Below are positions 25,213 through 32,497 of a DNA stretch of 33,908 nucleotides, piece after piece. Made by a program: the position numbers and the translations under genes. The notes beneath the pieces are model-generated. The model saw only the letters and a program-made list of their open reading frames with translations, had not been told where the DNA came from and did no database searches. Origin of the DNA: Clostridiales bacterium UBA1775 (lineage in GTDB: Bacteria > Bacillota > Clostridia > Monoglobales > Firm-18); contig DCGP01000020.1 in the NCBI GenBank assembly GCA_002314595.1, positions 169 through 34,076 on the forward strand. The letters run 5' to 3'. The number at the start of each line of letters is the position of its first letter. Within the stretch, counting starts at the first letter, position 1.

Positions 25213-25837
25213 AAAAGGTGAGGCTATGAGATACACAGGTCATCTTGACATATTGCGTACCTTTGTCAGAGGTTTAAGACGTGCAGACTTCCCTCTTAAA
25301 TACTCCGAGGGCTTTAACCCCCATGCAGTAATGACCTTTGCTCTGCCATTAGGTGTTGGCACAACAAGTGAGTGTGAAATTGTAGACATTGGCTTTACAC
25401 AAGAGGTTTCCCTTATAGACTTTGTTAAGGCTTTAAATGCCAAAATGCCACCTAATACAATAGAAATTGTCAAGGCAGAATATACAGATAAAAAATTGGC
25501 TGAAATTGAAAAGGCAAAATATGAAATTGTAATTGAAAATAAAATTCCGGTTGATTATGATAATTTAGAAAATATTTTAACAAAAAGCCCTATTGTTGTT
25601 GAGAAAAAGAGCAAAAGAGGCTTAAAGGAAGTAGATTTAAAGGAACATCTTTTTGAACACAAAATCACTAAAATTGACGATAAAAAGTTTATTTTAACTG
25701 TTGTAATTTCAGCAGGAAACAAGTTTAACGTAAAGCCACAGCTACTGATTACAGGCATTGAGGCAATTACTGAAAACATAAAGCCTCTATATGTATTACC
25801 TTGCAGAAAAGAGTTTTACTTTGAAAAAGCCTTGTAA
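25184..25837 (+). CDS. TIGR03936 family radical-SAM-associated protein (DUF2344)
   Basis: 217 aa. Family signature: KKGEAMRYTGHLDILRTFVRGLRRADFPLKYSEGFNPH near the N-terminus, then ALPLGVGTTSECEIVDI. The partner gene upstream is TIGR03960, with which it is fused in some bacteria. I chose GTG at 25184, eight bases after GGAGG (25171-25175), giving a start resembling homologues; an ATG at 25178 is too near the RBS and the GTG at 25148 has none. It overlaps the preceding gene by 29 bases, implying coupled translation. Biochemical role unknown. Confidence 0.86.
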   Translation: MQTILRATFKKGEAMRYTGHLDILRTFVRGLRRADFPLKYSEGFNPHAVMTFALPLGVGTTSECEIVDIGFTQEVSLIDFVKALNAKMPPNTIEIVKAEYTDKKLAEIEKAKYEIVIENKIPVDYDNLENILTKSPIVVEKKSKRGLKEVDLKEHLFEHKITKIDDKKFILTVVISAGNKFNVKPQLLITGIEAITENIKPLYVLPCRKEFYFEKAL

Positions 25838-25860
25838 TTTTTAACAAAATAGGTTAAAAT
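25832..25860 (+). promoter_or_regulatory. Candidate promoter of the bactofilin-ruvB pair
   Basis: TTGTAA (25832-25837), coinciding with the stop of the preceding gene, is 17 bases from TAAAAT (25855-25860). It is a moderate match. RBS GAAAGGA follows before the ATG at 25892. Confidence 0.5.
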
Positions 25861-25891
25861 ATCTATAAAGCAACAGAAAGGATTTGAAAAT

Positions 25892-26308
25892 ATGAACTTT
25901 GTTTCAAAAATTCGCAAGAAAATGCCTGACATTATAAAAATTGACACCTTAATCGGCAAAAAGACTATTATTGATGGGGATATATCAGGCAAAGGCAATT
26001 TTAAAATTGACGGAACAGTTGACGGAAATATTACAATAATCGGCGATTTGGTTATTGGCGACCAATCTGTTATTACAGGCAACGTGTCTGCCAAAAATAT
26101 TATTGTTGCAGGCAAGGTTGCAGGTGATATCACTGCCAAGGGTCAGCTTTGCATTAAGTCAACAGGCTCTATTAACGGAAATCAAGCCTGTGGCAGTTTA
26201 ATTGTTGAGGAAGGCTCTAACGTAACAGGCAAGTGCGATATTACCGGCAATGAGGAAACTGCACTACCAAAGGAAGAACCTAAAAATTTTGAAGAAACGG
26301 TTGAATAA
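25892..26308 (+). CDS. Bactofilin (polymer-forming cytoskeletal protein)
   Basis: 138 aa. Residues of about 18-120 are a repetitive right-handed beta-helix with glycine and aliphatic residues every 5-6 positions (IDGDISGKGNFKIDGTVDGNI, GNVSAKNIIVAGKVAGDI). An N-terminal basic stretch (VSKIRKKMP) may touch the membrane; an acidic disordered tail follows. Bactofilins polymerise without nucleotide and position cell-wall or motility factors. It lies two bases upstream of ruvB. Confidence 0.9.
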   Translation: MNFVSKIRKKMPDIIKIDTLIGKKTIIDGDISGKGNFKIDGTVDGNITIIGDLVIGDQSVITGNVSAKNIIVAGKVAGDITAKGQLCIKSTGSINGNQACGSLIVEEGSNVTGKCDITGNEETALPKEEPKNFEETVE

Positions 26309-26310
26309 AT

Positions 26311-27336
26311 ATGATTGATTTTCAAAAGGATTTACCTGAAGAAAGAATAATTAGCACAGAAAGTAACGTTGAGGAAACGGATTTTGAGTATTCACTTCGT
26401 CCCCGTACTATTGATGAATATGTTGGTCAAAAGCAGGCAAAGGACAACCTTGAAATATTTATTAAGGCTGCAAAGGAACGCCGTGAGGCATTAGACCACG
26501 TGCTTTTATACGGCCCTCCCGGTCTTGGTAAAACCACCCTTGCAGGTATTATTGCCAACGAAATGGGGGTTAATATTCGTATAACAAGTGGCCCTGCCAT
26601 TGAAAAGCAAGGGGACTTGGCTGCCCTATTAACCAACCTTTCGGAACACGATGTGCTGTTTATAGATGAAATACACCGTATGAGCAGGTCTATTGAAGAG
26701 GTTTTGTACCCTGCTATGGAGGACAACGTACTTGACATTATTGTAGGTCAAGGCCCGTCTGCAAGGTCTATTCGTATTGATTTGCCTCATTTTACACTAA
26801 TCGGTGCTACAACTCGTGCCGGGTTGCTTTCTGCACCGTTGCGTGATAGGTTCGGTATGATTTTAAGGCTTGAACTTTATACAACAGAGGAGCTTGCAGA
26901 CATTGTTAAGCGTTCTGCCAACATTTTAGGCATTGAAATTGACCATGATGGTATGATGGAAATTGCCTCACGTTCAAGGGGAACACCTCGTATTGCCAAC
27001 AGACTTTTAAAGCGTGTAAGGGACTTTGCACAGGTTAAGGCAAACGGTGTAATTACCAAGGAAGTTGCCGATATGGCACTTAAAATGCTTGAAGTTGACC
27101 AAATTGGTCTTGACAAAATTGATAAAAATATGATGCTTTCAATTATCAATTCCTTTGGAGGAGGCCCTGTGGGGCTTGATACATTGGCTGCCACAATAGG
27201 CGAAGACCCTGTTACCATTGAGGATGTTTACGAACCATACCTTTTGCAACAAGGGTTCATTAACAGAACCCCAAGAGGAAGAATGGCAACAAAGGTGGCT
27301 TATGATTATTTCGGAATAGAGTATAATAAAGGATAA
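26311..27336 (+). CDS. ruvB: Holliday junction branch migration helicase RuvB
   Basis: 341 aa, the usual length. AAA+ motor that drives branch migration with RuvA. Walker A GPPGLGKTT, Walker B LFIDEIHRM, sensor 1 GATTRAG, arginine finger RDRFG, sensor 2 RGTPRIANR, and the C-terminal winged helix with TPRGR are all seen. No clear Shine-Dalgarno precedes the ATG, which follows the bactofilin stop by two bases, so it may be translated by coupling. ruvA and ruvC are not adjacent, unlike the common ruvCAB arrangement. Confidence 0.97.
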   Translation: MIDFQKDLPEERIISTESNVEETDFEYSLRPRTIDEYVGQKQAKDNLEIFIKAAKERREALDHVLLYGPPGLGKTTLAGIIANEMGVNIRITSGPAIEKQGDLAALLTNLSEHDVLFIDEIHRMSRSIEEVLYPAMEDNVLDIIVGQGPSARSIRIDLPHFTLIGATTRAGLLSAPLRDRFGMILRLELYTTEELADIVKRSANILGIEIDHDGMMEIASRSRGTPRIANRLLKRVRDFAQVKANGVITKEVADMALKMLEVDQIGLDKIDKNMMLSIINSFGGGPVGLDTLAATIGEDPVTIEDVYEPYLLQQGFINRTPRGRMATKVAYDYFGIEYNKG

Positions 27337-27337
27337 A

Positions 27338-27364
27338 AAAGGAACTCGAATAATCGAGTTCCTT
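27338..27364 (-). terminator. Terminator shared by the glycyl-radical operon and ruvB
   Basis: GGAACTCGA (27341-27349) and TCGAGTTCC (27354-27362) form a perfect stem. The minus strand has a run of six T directly after it, so it ends the activase gene, whose stop codon (27365-27363) touches the stem. On the plus strand TTAGTTTTCTT follows, giving weaker termination for ruvB. Confidence 0.85.
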
Positions 27365-28244
27365 AGTTTTCTTCCAACCATCTGCTGAATATTTTTTCAA
27401 ATTTTTTCATTTCCTTTTCCGTTGGGACTCTTTCAGGCAAGGTGTTTTTAATACCAAGTGCCTTATATTTAGAGCCTGCAAGGTTGTGATATGGTAGTAA
27501 TTTTACCTTCCTTATGCAAGTAAGCTTTTCCAAAAACTTTGCGATTTTCGTCATTTGGTTGTAGTTATAGTCAGGCACACACGGAATGCGAACCTCAACA
27601 TATTTGTTGTTTAAATCAAGGAAATTTAGATTTTCAATAATTTGCTTGTTGGAATACCCTGTGCATTTAATATGTACTTTTTCGTCCATTGCCTTAATAT
27701 CATAAAGGAACTTGTCCGTATATGGCATCACCACTGCAATAGACCTTTCAGGCACACAGCCACAAGTGTCCACAGCTGTATTAACACCATTTTGTTTTAG
27801 TAATTTAAGCACTTCTGCACAAAAATCTGCCTGCATTAGGCACTCCCCACCTGACAAGGTAACGCCACCACCTGAATTGTCAAAAAACTCTTTGTCAATC
27901 AACAACTCGTCCACAAGCTCCTTAGGTGAATAAACCTTACCATACACCTTTAAAGAGTTGTTAACACAAGCATCTTCACACTTTTTGCAAAACTTGCACT
28001 TGTCTGTATTTATTTGAAGTTTTCCCTTTTTAATACCCAATGCTTTGCAAAATTCTGTGCAATCCCCACAGCCTGTGCATTTTTCGTCAAAAAAGGCCAA
28101 CTGCTTTGAAAAGATAAAGCCTTCCGGATTATGACACCAAACGCACCTTAACGAACAACCCTTTAAGAACACGGTTGTGCGAATGCCGTCTCCGTCGTGG
28201 ACAGCAAATCTTTTTATTTCAGAAACCATACCGTTTATATTCAT
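27363..28244 (-). CDS. Glycyl radical enzyme activase (radical SAM)
   Basis: 293 aa. Installs the glycyl radical on its partner enzyme, encoded two genes upstream. The radical SAM cluster is C30-x3-C34-x2-C37 (KGCSLRCVWCHNPEG); a ferredoxin insert carries two [4Fe-4S] sets, C56/C59/C62/C66 and C83/C86/C89/C93, as in activases of dehydratase-type enzymes and unlike the simpler PflA. The GGGVTLSGGE motif binds SAM. The start at 28244 has a modest RBS (GGGG). It follows the esterase gene by 12 bases. Confidence 0.92.
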   Translation of the reverse strand: MNINGMVSEIKRFAVHDGDGIRTTVFLKGCSLRCVWCHNPEGFIFSKQLAFFDEKCTGCGDCTEFCKALGIKKGKLQINTDKCKFCKKCEDACVNNSLKVYGKVYSPKELVDELLIDKEFFDNSGGGVTLSGGECLMQADFCAEVLKLLKQNGVNTAVDTCGCVPERSIAVVMPYTDKFLYDIKAMDEKVHIKCTGYSNKQIIENLNFLDLNNKYVEVRIPCVPDYNYNQMTKIAKFLEKLTCIRKVKLLPYHNLAGSKYKALGIKNTLPERVPTEKEMKKFEKIFSRWLEEN

Positions 28245-28256
28245 AACAATACCCCG

Positions 28257-28961
28257 CTATTTTACAAGGCTTTTGTAAGCCTCAAAATATCTTAAACCAA
28301 GCTCTCTGTATGCCTTGGAGCAAAAATGGATACCATCGTCTTGGCGAAGCTCCAATCCTTTGACACAAACAACTGAGCAATTTGCCACATAATTTGGAAT
28401 GCTGTGTATAATTTCGTTTATATACTTAATGTTTTCCAAGGGAATATCCCATCGGTTTTGGCTGATTTTTTCAGAAATTTCACCTACTACAATAGGCACA
28501 TTTTCAATACCTGTTTGCTTTTTTAGTTCTGTAATCATCTTTAAAAAATTGTCTAAGTAACAATCTAATTCTTTACGAATTTTGCAATTTGCCTCACCCT
28601 GATGCCACAAAATACCTGCAAGCTCGGTGGTTTTCATAGCCACCTTGGTGTGATAAACTGCGTTGTCAAAAAGAGGCCTGCCGGGTAGCCACTCTTCAAT
28701 TTTAGTGCCACCCTCTGCACAGGGAATAAGTGCAACTTCTTGGTCAAATTCCTTGGCATACCCATCAGCAAAGGAAGCAGAAAGCCCTACACCACTGTGA
28801 TATTTGCCATAAAACCCTCTGTCGCAGTTAATAGGTTCTACCATTTCAGTCCAAATTCCGTTACGTTGCATAAAGCACTTGTCATTAAAAATTGGTGGTA
28901 CTTCGTCAAGCTCACCTCTGCCTGCCATATTAGATTGCCCAATTAGTAAAAATGATTTCAT
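28257..28961 (-). CDS. SGNH-type carbohydrate esterase (sialate O-acetylesterase/CE6-like)
   Basis: 234 aa, no signal peptide, so cytoplasmic. Serine nucleophile S10 in GQSNMAGRGE, the oxyanion block ILWHQGEAN (118-125), and the catalytic pair D209-x2-H212 in DDGIHF define the SASA/CE6 group, which removes acetyl groups from carbohydrates. RBS AGGAGAAA. It is placed between a glycyl radical enzyme and that enzyme's activase, 10 bases from one and 12 from the other, so it should act in the same pathway. Substrate unknown. Confidence 0.86.
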   Translation of the reverse strand: MKSFLLIGQSNMAGRGELDEVPPIFNDKCFMQRNGIWTEMVEPINCDRGFYGKYHSGVGLSASFADGYAKEFDQEVALIPCAEGGTKIEEWLPGRPLFDNAVYHTKVAMKTTELAGILWHQGEANCKIRKELDCYLDNFLKMITELKKQTGIENVPIVVGEISEKISQNRWDIPLENIKYINEIIHSIPNYVANCSVVCVKGLELRQDDGIHFCSKAYRELGLRYFEAYKSLVK

Positions 28962-28971
28962 TTTGTTTCTC

Positions 28972-31200
28972 CTACAAATTTTCTGCTCTTTTTATAAATT
29001 CATCTTGTTCTTTTTTGCACATATTGTTCCATAAAATATTCCAACCACAAACACGAACCTGCAAATTCTGATATTTTTCAGGGTGAATTTGTGCATCTTT
29101 TAACTGGTCAACACTGAAAATATTAAACTGAATAACCGAGCCACCTAACTTACGATAGGTTTCTAACAAACCATAAATAACATCAATTCCCTCCGTACCT
29201 GAAACTGTTGTTGGGTGCAACATAACATCAAGGCAACAGGCTCTGTTATACATTGAGCAGTCAAAGGACGTTACTGACTTAATAAGTGAAAGACAACCGT
29301 TTTTGTCCTTGCCCTGTGCAGGTGAGGCATTTTTGGAAACCTCTTCACCATACATTCTGCCATCGGGAGTAGCCTTGGTTGCATTACCAAAGGTTAGGTA
29401 ACTTCTTGCTGCGTGTGCCTCTATTGTGTATTCGTCCCCAAAGGCATTTTTGCGATTAGCAAACATACCTGTAACCTTTTTAGATATTGAGCTTGCATAC
29501 ATATCTGCAAGTTTGTTATTGTTGCCATACTTTTCTTTTAAGGTCAAAACTCTGCGATGCAGCTTGTCATAGCCTACCCAGTTTGCATCTATTGCATCTT
29601 TAAAATCTTGCAAGGTATATTCGCCCAAATCATATACAAGGCGATAAATTGCCATTAGTGAGTCCACAGCAGATGCAAGAGCAATTATCAAAATGTCTGC
29701 CGTCCTGTTTACACCACCGTCCATAGCACTTTTCATTGGTTTAACGCAACTTTCAAAGGTTGCAGAGTACATAAGTGGTGGGTTGATGTAAGGGATTTCC
29801 TCTTCAAGCTTGGTCATAGCACCCTGTACCCTTTCCACCATATATTCTAACTGCTTTAAATATGCACTGTAAAAGTCCTCAAAGGTTTTAAGTTGGCTGA
29901 TTTCACCTGTTTTTATGCCAACCTGCTTGTTTGTAATTGTGTCCAAGCCGTTATCTAACACCAAAGAAACCGGCTTTAACAAATTATAATAAACAGTTGA
30001 AATACCAAGTTCCCCATTGAATTTTTTAAATTCGTAGCAACCACTAATTACACTGTCAAAAGCTGATTCGTAGGTACTGCCTCTTGACATTAAAGACTTA
30101 ACAATGGCATCATTACTGCAAAAGGCAAAGCTTGTTTGACCATTTTGCATCATTTTAATAATTTTTTCCATAAATTCCTTTGGAGTTGCATCGTCATATT
30201 TTATTTGGATTTTCGGATTATATATTCCAAGCTCCTTATATACATCTAAAATAAAGTAGGAAACGTGATTTACCAAGGTTCTTCCTTCATAGGACGTACC
30301 TCCTAAATAAAATGGCTGTCCCCAATAGTTATCCATTGCGGCAAATTGCATTAAGAAATATCCAATATATTCATTTACTTCATCAATTGGTGTGCCTAAG
30401 TCGTCAACATCGTGAACAAAGAACGAATATAAAGTTTGGTCAAGTCCATAGCCCAAGGAACGAACCTGGTAATGGTCAATACATTCGCTAACAATAAAGT
30501 ATATATACATAAGCTGTAATGCTTCGTAGGTTGTTTTTGGTGCTCCGTCTCGTATAGTCTTTAAGCATTCTGCTATTTTAGGCGCTTTTTCAAAGGTCTG
30601 TTGCTTTGCATATTGATACACCCTGTCAATAAACCTGATTACTGCTGTGTATGCAATGTGCATACTTTGATATATTGCAGTTTGGTCGTCGGTGGGGTTT
30701 GGAATGTTTTTATACGCGTCTTCAAGCCTTTTTAAAATACCCGGAAAGCCTAATTCCAACAAATCGTCCCAATTTGGCACAGTGTGGTCAAAATCAAGCC
30801 AAGCAATGGCAGTACCTGCAGAATATCCCTCTCTGCAAATATCCTTTTCGGCTTTTTTCTTAATGGTATTAACCTCTTCGTCCCACTTGTAAACTGTGTA
30901 GTCCGAAATTTCCCTGCCCCAAGCATATATGCCTATAAAGTAGTCGTAGGAATTAACAAAAAATCGTGTATTGTCCAAAACATATTCTAAAAGCTTTGCT
31001 TTTATAACAGGACGAGGCAAGGCCTTTGATGCCCTTGCAAGCCTTTTGATGCCTAATCTTAACTGACTCATATTAAGCCCTGTTGACTTATGATAACCAC
31101 TACCGTGATAATTCATAAAGTCAAAATGGTCAAATGGTTTTTTAGGGTCGTGATACTTTGTGTATATTCTTTTTTTGTCTTTGTTTAACGTTGAAAACAT
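28972..31200 (-). CDS. Glycyl radical enzyme (PFL-like family), substrate unknown
   Basis: 742 aa. Start ATG at 31200 with RBS GAGAGG; ATGs upstream (31275, 31221) overlap the promoter. The thiyl cysteine is C388 in SGCYE, with E390 in the general-base position of dehydratase/lyase-type members; pyruvate formate-lyase has two adjacent cysteines here instead. The radical loop is RVCGWNILW with G719; most family members have RVxGY. ATPDGR and ASPAQGKDKNG motifs are typical. It does not carry the exact motifs I know for PFL, glycerol, choline, propanediol, hydroxyproline or isethionate enzymes. Encoded with an activase and an acetylesterase. Confidence 0.9.
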   Translation of the reverse strand: MFSTLNKDKKRIYTKYHDPKKPFDHFDFMNYHGSGYHKSTGLNMSQLRLGIKRLARASKALPRPVIKAKLLEYVLDNTRFFVNSYDYFIGIYAWGREISDYTVYKWDEEVNTIKKKAEKDICREGYSAGTAIAWLDFDHTVPNWDDLLELGFPGILKRLEDAYKNIPNPTDDQTAIYQSMHIAYTAVIRFIDRVYQYAKQQTFEKAPKIAECLKTIRDGAPKTTYEALQLMYIYFIVSECIDHYQVRSLGYGLDQTLYSFFVHDVDDLGTPIDEVNEYIGYFLMQFAAMDNYWGQPFYLGGTSYEGRTLVNHVSYFILDVYKELGIYNPKIQIKYDDATPKEFMEKIIKMMQNGQTSFAFCSNDAIVKSLMSRGSTYESAFDSVISGCYEFKKFNGELGISTVYYNLLKPVSLVLDNGLDTITNKQVGIKTGEISQLKTFEDFYSAYLKQLEYMVERVQGAMTKLEEEIPYINPPLMYSATFESCVKPMKSAMDGGVNRTADILIIALASAVDSLMAIYRLVYDLGEYTLQDFKDAIDANWVGYDKLHRRVLTLKEKYGNNNKLADMYASSISKKVTGMFANRKNAFGDEYTIEAHAARSYLTFGNATKATPDGRMYGEEVSKNASPAQGKDKNGCLSLIKSVTSFDCSMYNRACCLDVMLHPTTVSGTEGIDVIYGLLETYRKLGGSVIQFNIFSVDQLKDAQIHPEKYQNLQVRVCGWNILWNNMCKKEQDEFIKRAENL

Positions 31201-31222
31201 AAGCCACACCTCTCTAATCATA

Positions 31223-31251
31223 ATTATACGATTATTTAAATTCCTTGTCAA
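31223..31251 (-). promoter_or_regulatory. Consensus sigma-A promoter of the glycyl radical operon
   Basis: On the minus strand TTGACA (31251-31246), 17-base spacer, TATAAT (31228-31223): a perfect match. The transcript would begin near 31216, leaving a very short 5' leader before the RBS and ATG at 31200. Confidence 0.9.
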
Positions 31252-31308
31252 TTTGTTTTTGATAAAAGTCAACAAAATTCAAAATCTCAGCAATATTTTT
31301 ATGACTTA

Positions 31309-31430
31309 ACATAAAAATAGGAATTTGAAAAATTCAAATTCCAACATAATAAAAATATAAAATTAAATTATACTATTTCATATATTTTCCCTTGCCAATA
31401 AATGTTCTACGGCTTTTTTCTAGCCATCTT
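31309..31430 (-). repeat. Copy A of a gene-tail/terminator direct repeat
   Basis: About 120 bp, closely similar (with a 4-base gap and scattered changes) to 31591-31720. It contains the terminator hairpin GGAATTTGAA/TTCAAATTCC (31320-31342), the block TTATACTATTTCATATATT, CCAATAAATGTTCTACG, and CTAGCCATCTT at the right end. It appears to duplicate the last codons and terminator of walJ, and also lies upstream of the glycyl-radical promoter. Confidence 0.8.
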
Positions 31431-31502
31431 ATATAGGCAACAAAAAATTTGTTCATAACGAAGTGGTCTGTGCAATTTTTCTAGCCATCTTAGGCGACGA
31501 AA
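31420..31502. repeat. Tandem short repeats with CTAGCCATCTT
   Basis: CTAGCCATCTT occurs at 31420-31430 and 31481-31491, each followed by AGGCnACnAAAAA; CTAGCCGTC at 31709-31717 is the third, at the real end of walJ. The spacing of the first two is 61 bases. They appear to be repeated fragments of the 3' end of walJ. No protein gene of credible length is present in 31201-31708; the rest of this gap is the duplicated tails and the stem-loop. Confidence 0.7.
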
Positions 31503-31513
31503 AATGACGTAGA

Positions 31514-31580
31514 ATAAACAAACTGAAAGCCTGCGTCCCGAAGGCGTATATCTATACGCCGAGAGGTGAAGTTTGTTTAT
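31514..31580. repeat. 67-nt nested stem-loop between the tail repeats
   Basis: An outer 11-bp perfect inverted repeat, ATAAACAAACT (31514-31524) with AGTTTGTTTAT (31570-31580), encloses an inner perfect 8-bp stem GGCGTATA (31543-31550) with TATACGCC (31553-31560). The insert is more GC-rich than its surroundings. It could be a small MITE-like element or a structured RNA; no known family is recognised. Confidence 0.55.
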
Positions 31581-31590
31581 AATTTATTGG

Positions 31591-31624
31591 CATAAAAAAT
31601 AGGAATTTGAAAAATTCAAATTCC
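31591..31624 (-). terminator. Terminator of the murA-walJ operon
   Basis: On the minus strand, GGAATTTGAA / TTCAAATTCC (31624-31602) forms a perfect 10-bp stem followed by TATTTTTTATG. It is duplicated at 31309-31342 with the same geometry, so a second terminator stands between walJ and the glycyl-radical operon. Confidence 0.82.
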
Positions 31625-31720
31625 CACATAATAAGTAAAACAAACTATAAATCAAGTTATACTATTTCATATATTCTTCTTTGCCAATAAATGTTCTACG
31701 CCTTTTTTCTAGCCGTCAAC
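31591..31720 (-). repeat. Copy B of the gene-tail/terminator direct repeat
   Basis: This copy holds the real 3' end of walJ (stop at 31711-31709) and its terminator; see copy A at 31309-31430 for the matching blocks. Confidence 0.8.
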
Positions 31721-32497
31721 AATGATGTTTTCACTTGGCTTATACCTTGGCGCTACCAATAACCTAATATCCACCCCAACCTTAATGCCTTGAAGCTCCA
31801 TTTCCTTGGCAACCTGATTGAATGCTATTTCCGGAGTATTATTTTCGTTACTTAGATGCCCTAACAGTATACTTTTTGTTCCGTTTTTAGCAAGATATGC
31901 TGCAATTTTGGCAGTATCTAAATTATCAAGATGCCCATTGCTGCCGCCGATACGAGCCTTTAAATATGGTGGATAAATACCGTTTGTTAGCATTTCCTTG
32001 TCGTAATTTGCCTCTAAAATTACTGCCTCACAGCCTGTCAGCAAATCCACAATTTCCCTTGTTAAATGGCCAATATCCGTTGCAACAGCATATTTTTTTC
32101 CATCTGCAAATATTAAATATCCCGTTGGCTGGTTGGCATCGTGAGGAATTGGGAAAGGCTTTACCACAATACCGTCAAAATCAATGTCTGAATAATCGTC
32201 AAAAACAACTTGATTTTCCACATTTCCAATAAAGCTCATACCCTGCCAAGTGCCACGACTTGCAACGACCGGAACCTTGAACTTACGAGCAAGTACCCCA
32301 ACACCTTTGGTGTGGTCGGTGTGCTCATGAGTAACCAAAATAGAGCAAATATGATTAAAATCAATATTTTCGGCATTAAGAAAAGCGGTAACATTCCTAC
32401 CGCTTATTCCACAATCAATAATAAGTATTTTGTTGTCCTTTGAAAACAGTACACAGTTACCACTACTGCCACTGGCTATTGTGCGAAAGGATATCAT
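31709..32497 (-). CDS. walJ: Metallo-beta-lactamase-fold hydrolase, WalJ/YycJ family
   Basis: 262 aa. The family is a cytoplasmic metal-dependent 5'-3' exonuclease or phosphodiesterase linked with the WalRK cell-envelope system in many Bacillota; no walRK is seen here. ASGSSGNC near the N-terminus, HEHTDH at residues 57-62, PHDANQPTGY, a DIGHLT block and GHLSNENNTPE give the complete metal ligand set. It starts with ATG overlapping the murA stop (ATGA). The final residues ENIIVDG lie inside the repeat that is duplicated downstream. Confidence 0.88.
   Translation of the reverse strand: MISFRTIASGSSGNCVLFSKDNKILIIDCGISGRNVTAFLNAENIDFNHICSILVTHEHTDHTKGVGVLARKFKVPVVASRGTWQGMSFIGNVENQVVFDDYSDIDFDGIVVKPFPIPHDANQPTGYLIFADGKKYAVATDIGHLTREIVDLLTGCEAVILEANYDKEMLTNGIYPPYLKARIGGSNGHLDNLDTAKIAAYLAKNGTKSILLGHLSNENNTPEIAFNQVAKEMELQGIKVGVDIRLLVAPRYKPSENIIVDG

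Noticed and set aside
31400..31600. A small minus-strand protein gene over the repeat region
   Set aside because: One frame stays open for about 40 codons, but there is no start codon with an RBS and its reading consists of repeated walJ tail sequence.
31309..31720. CRISPR-like array
   Set aside because: The repeats are unequal, few, not regularly spaced, and derive from a gene tail and a terminator; no cas genes are present.
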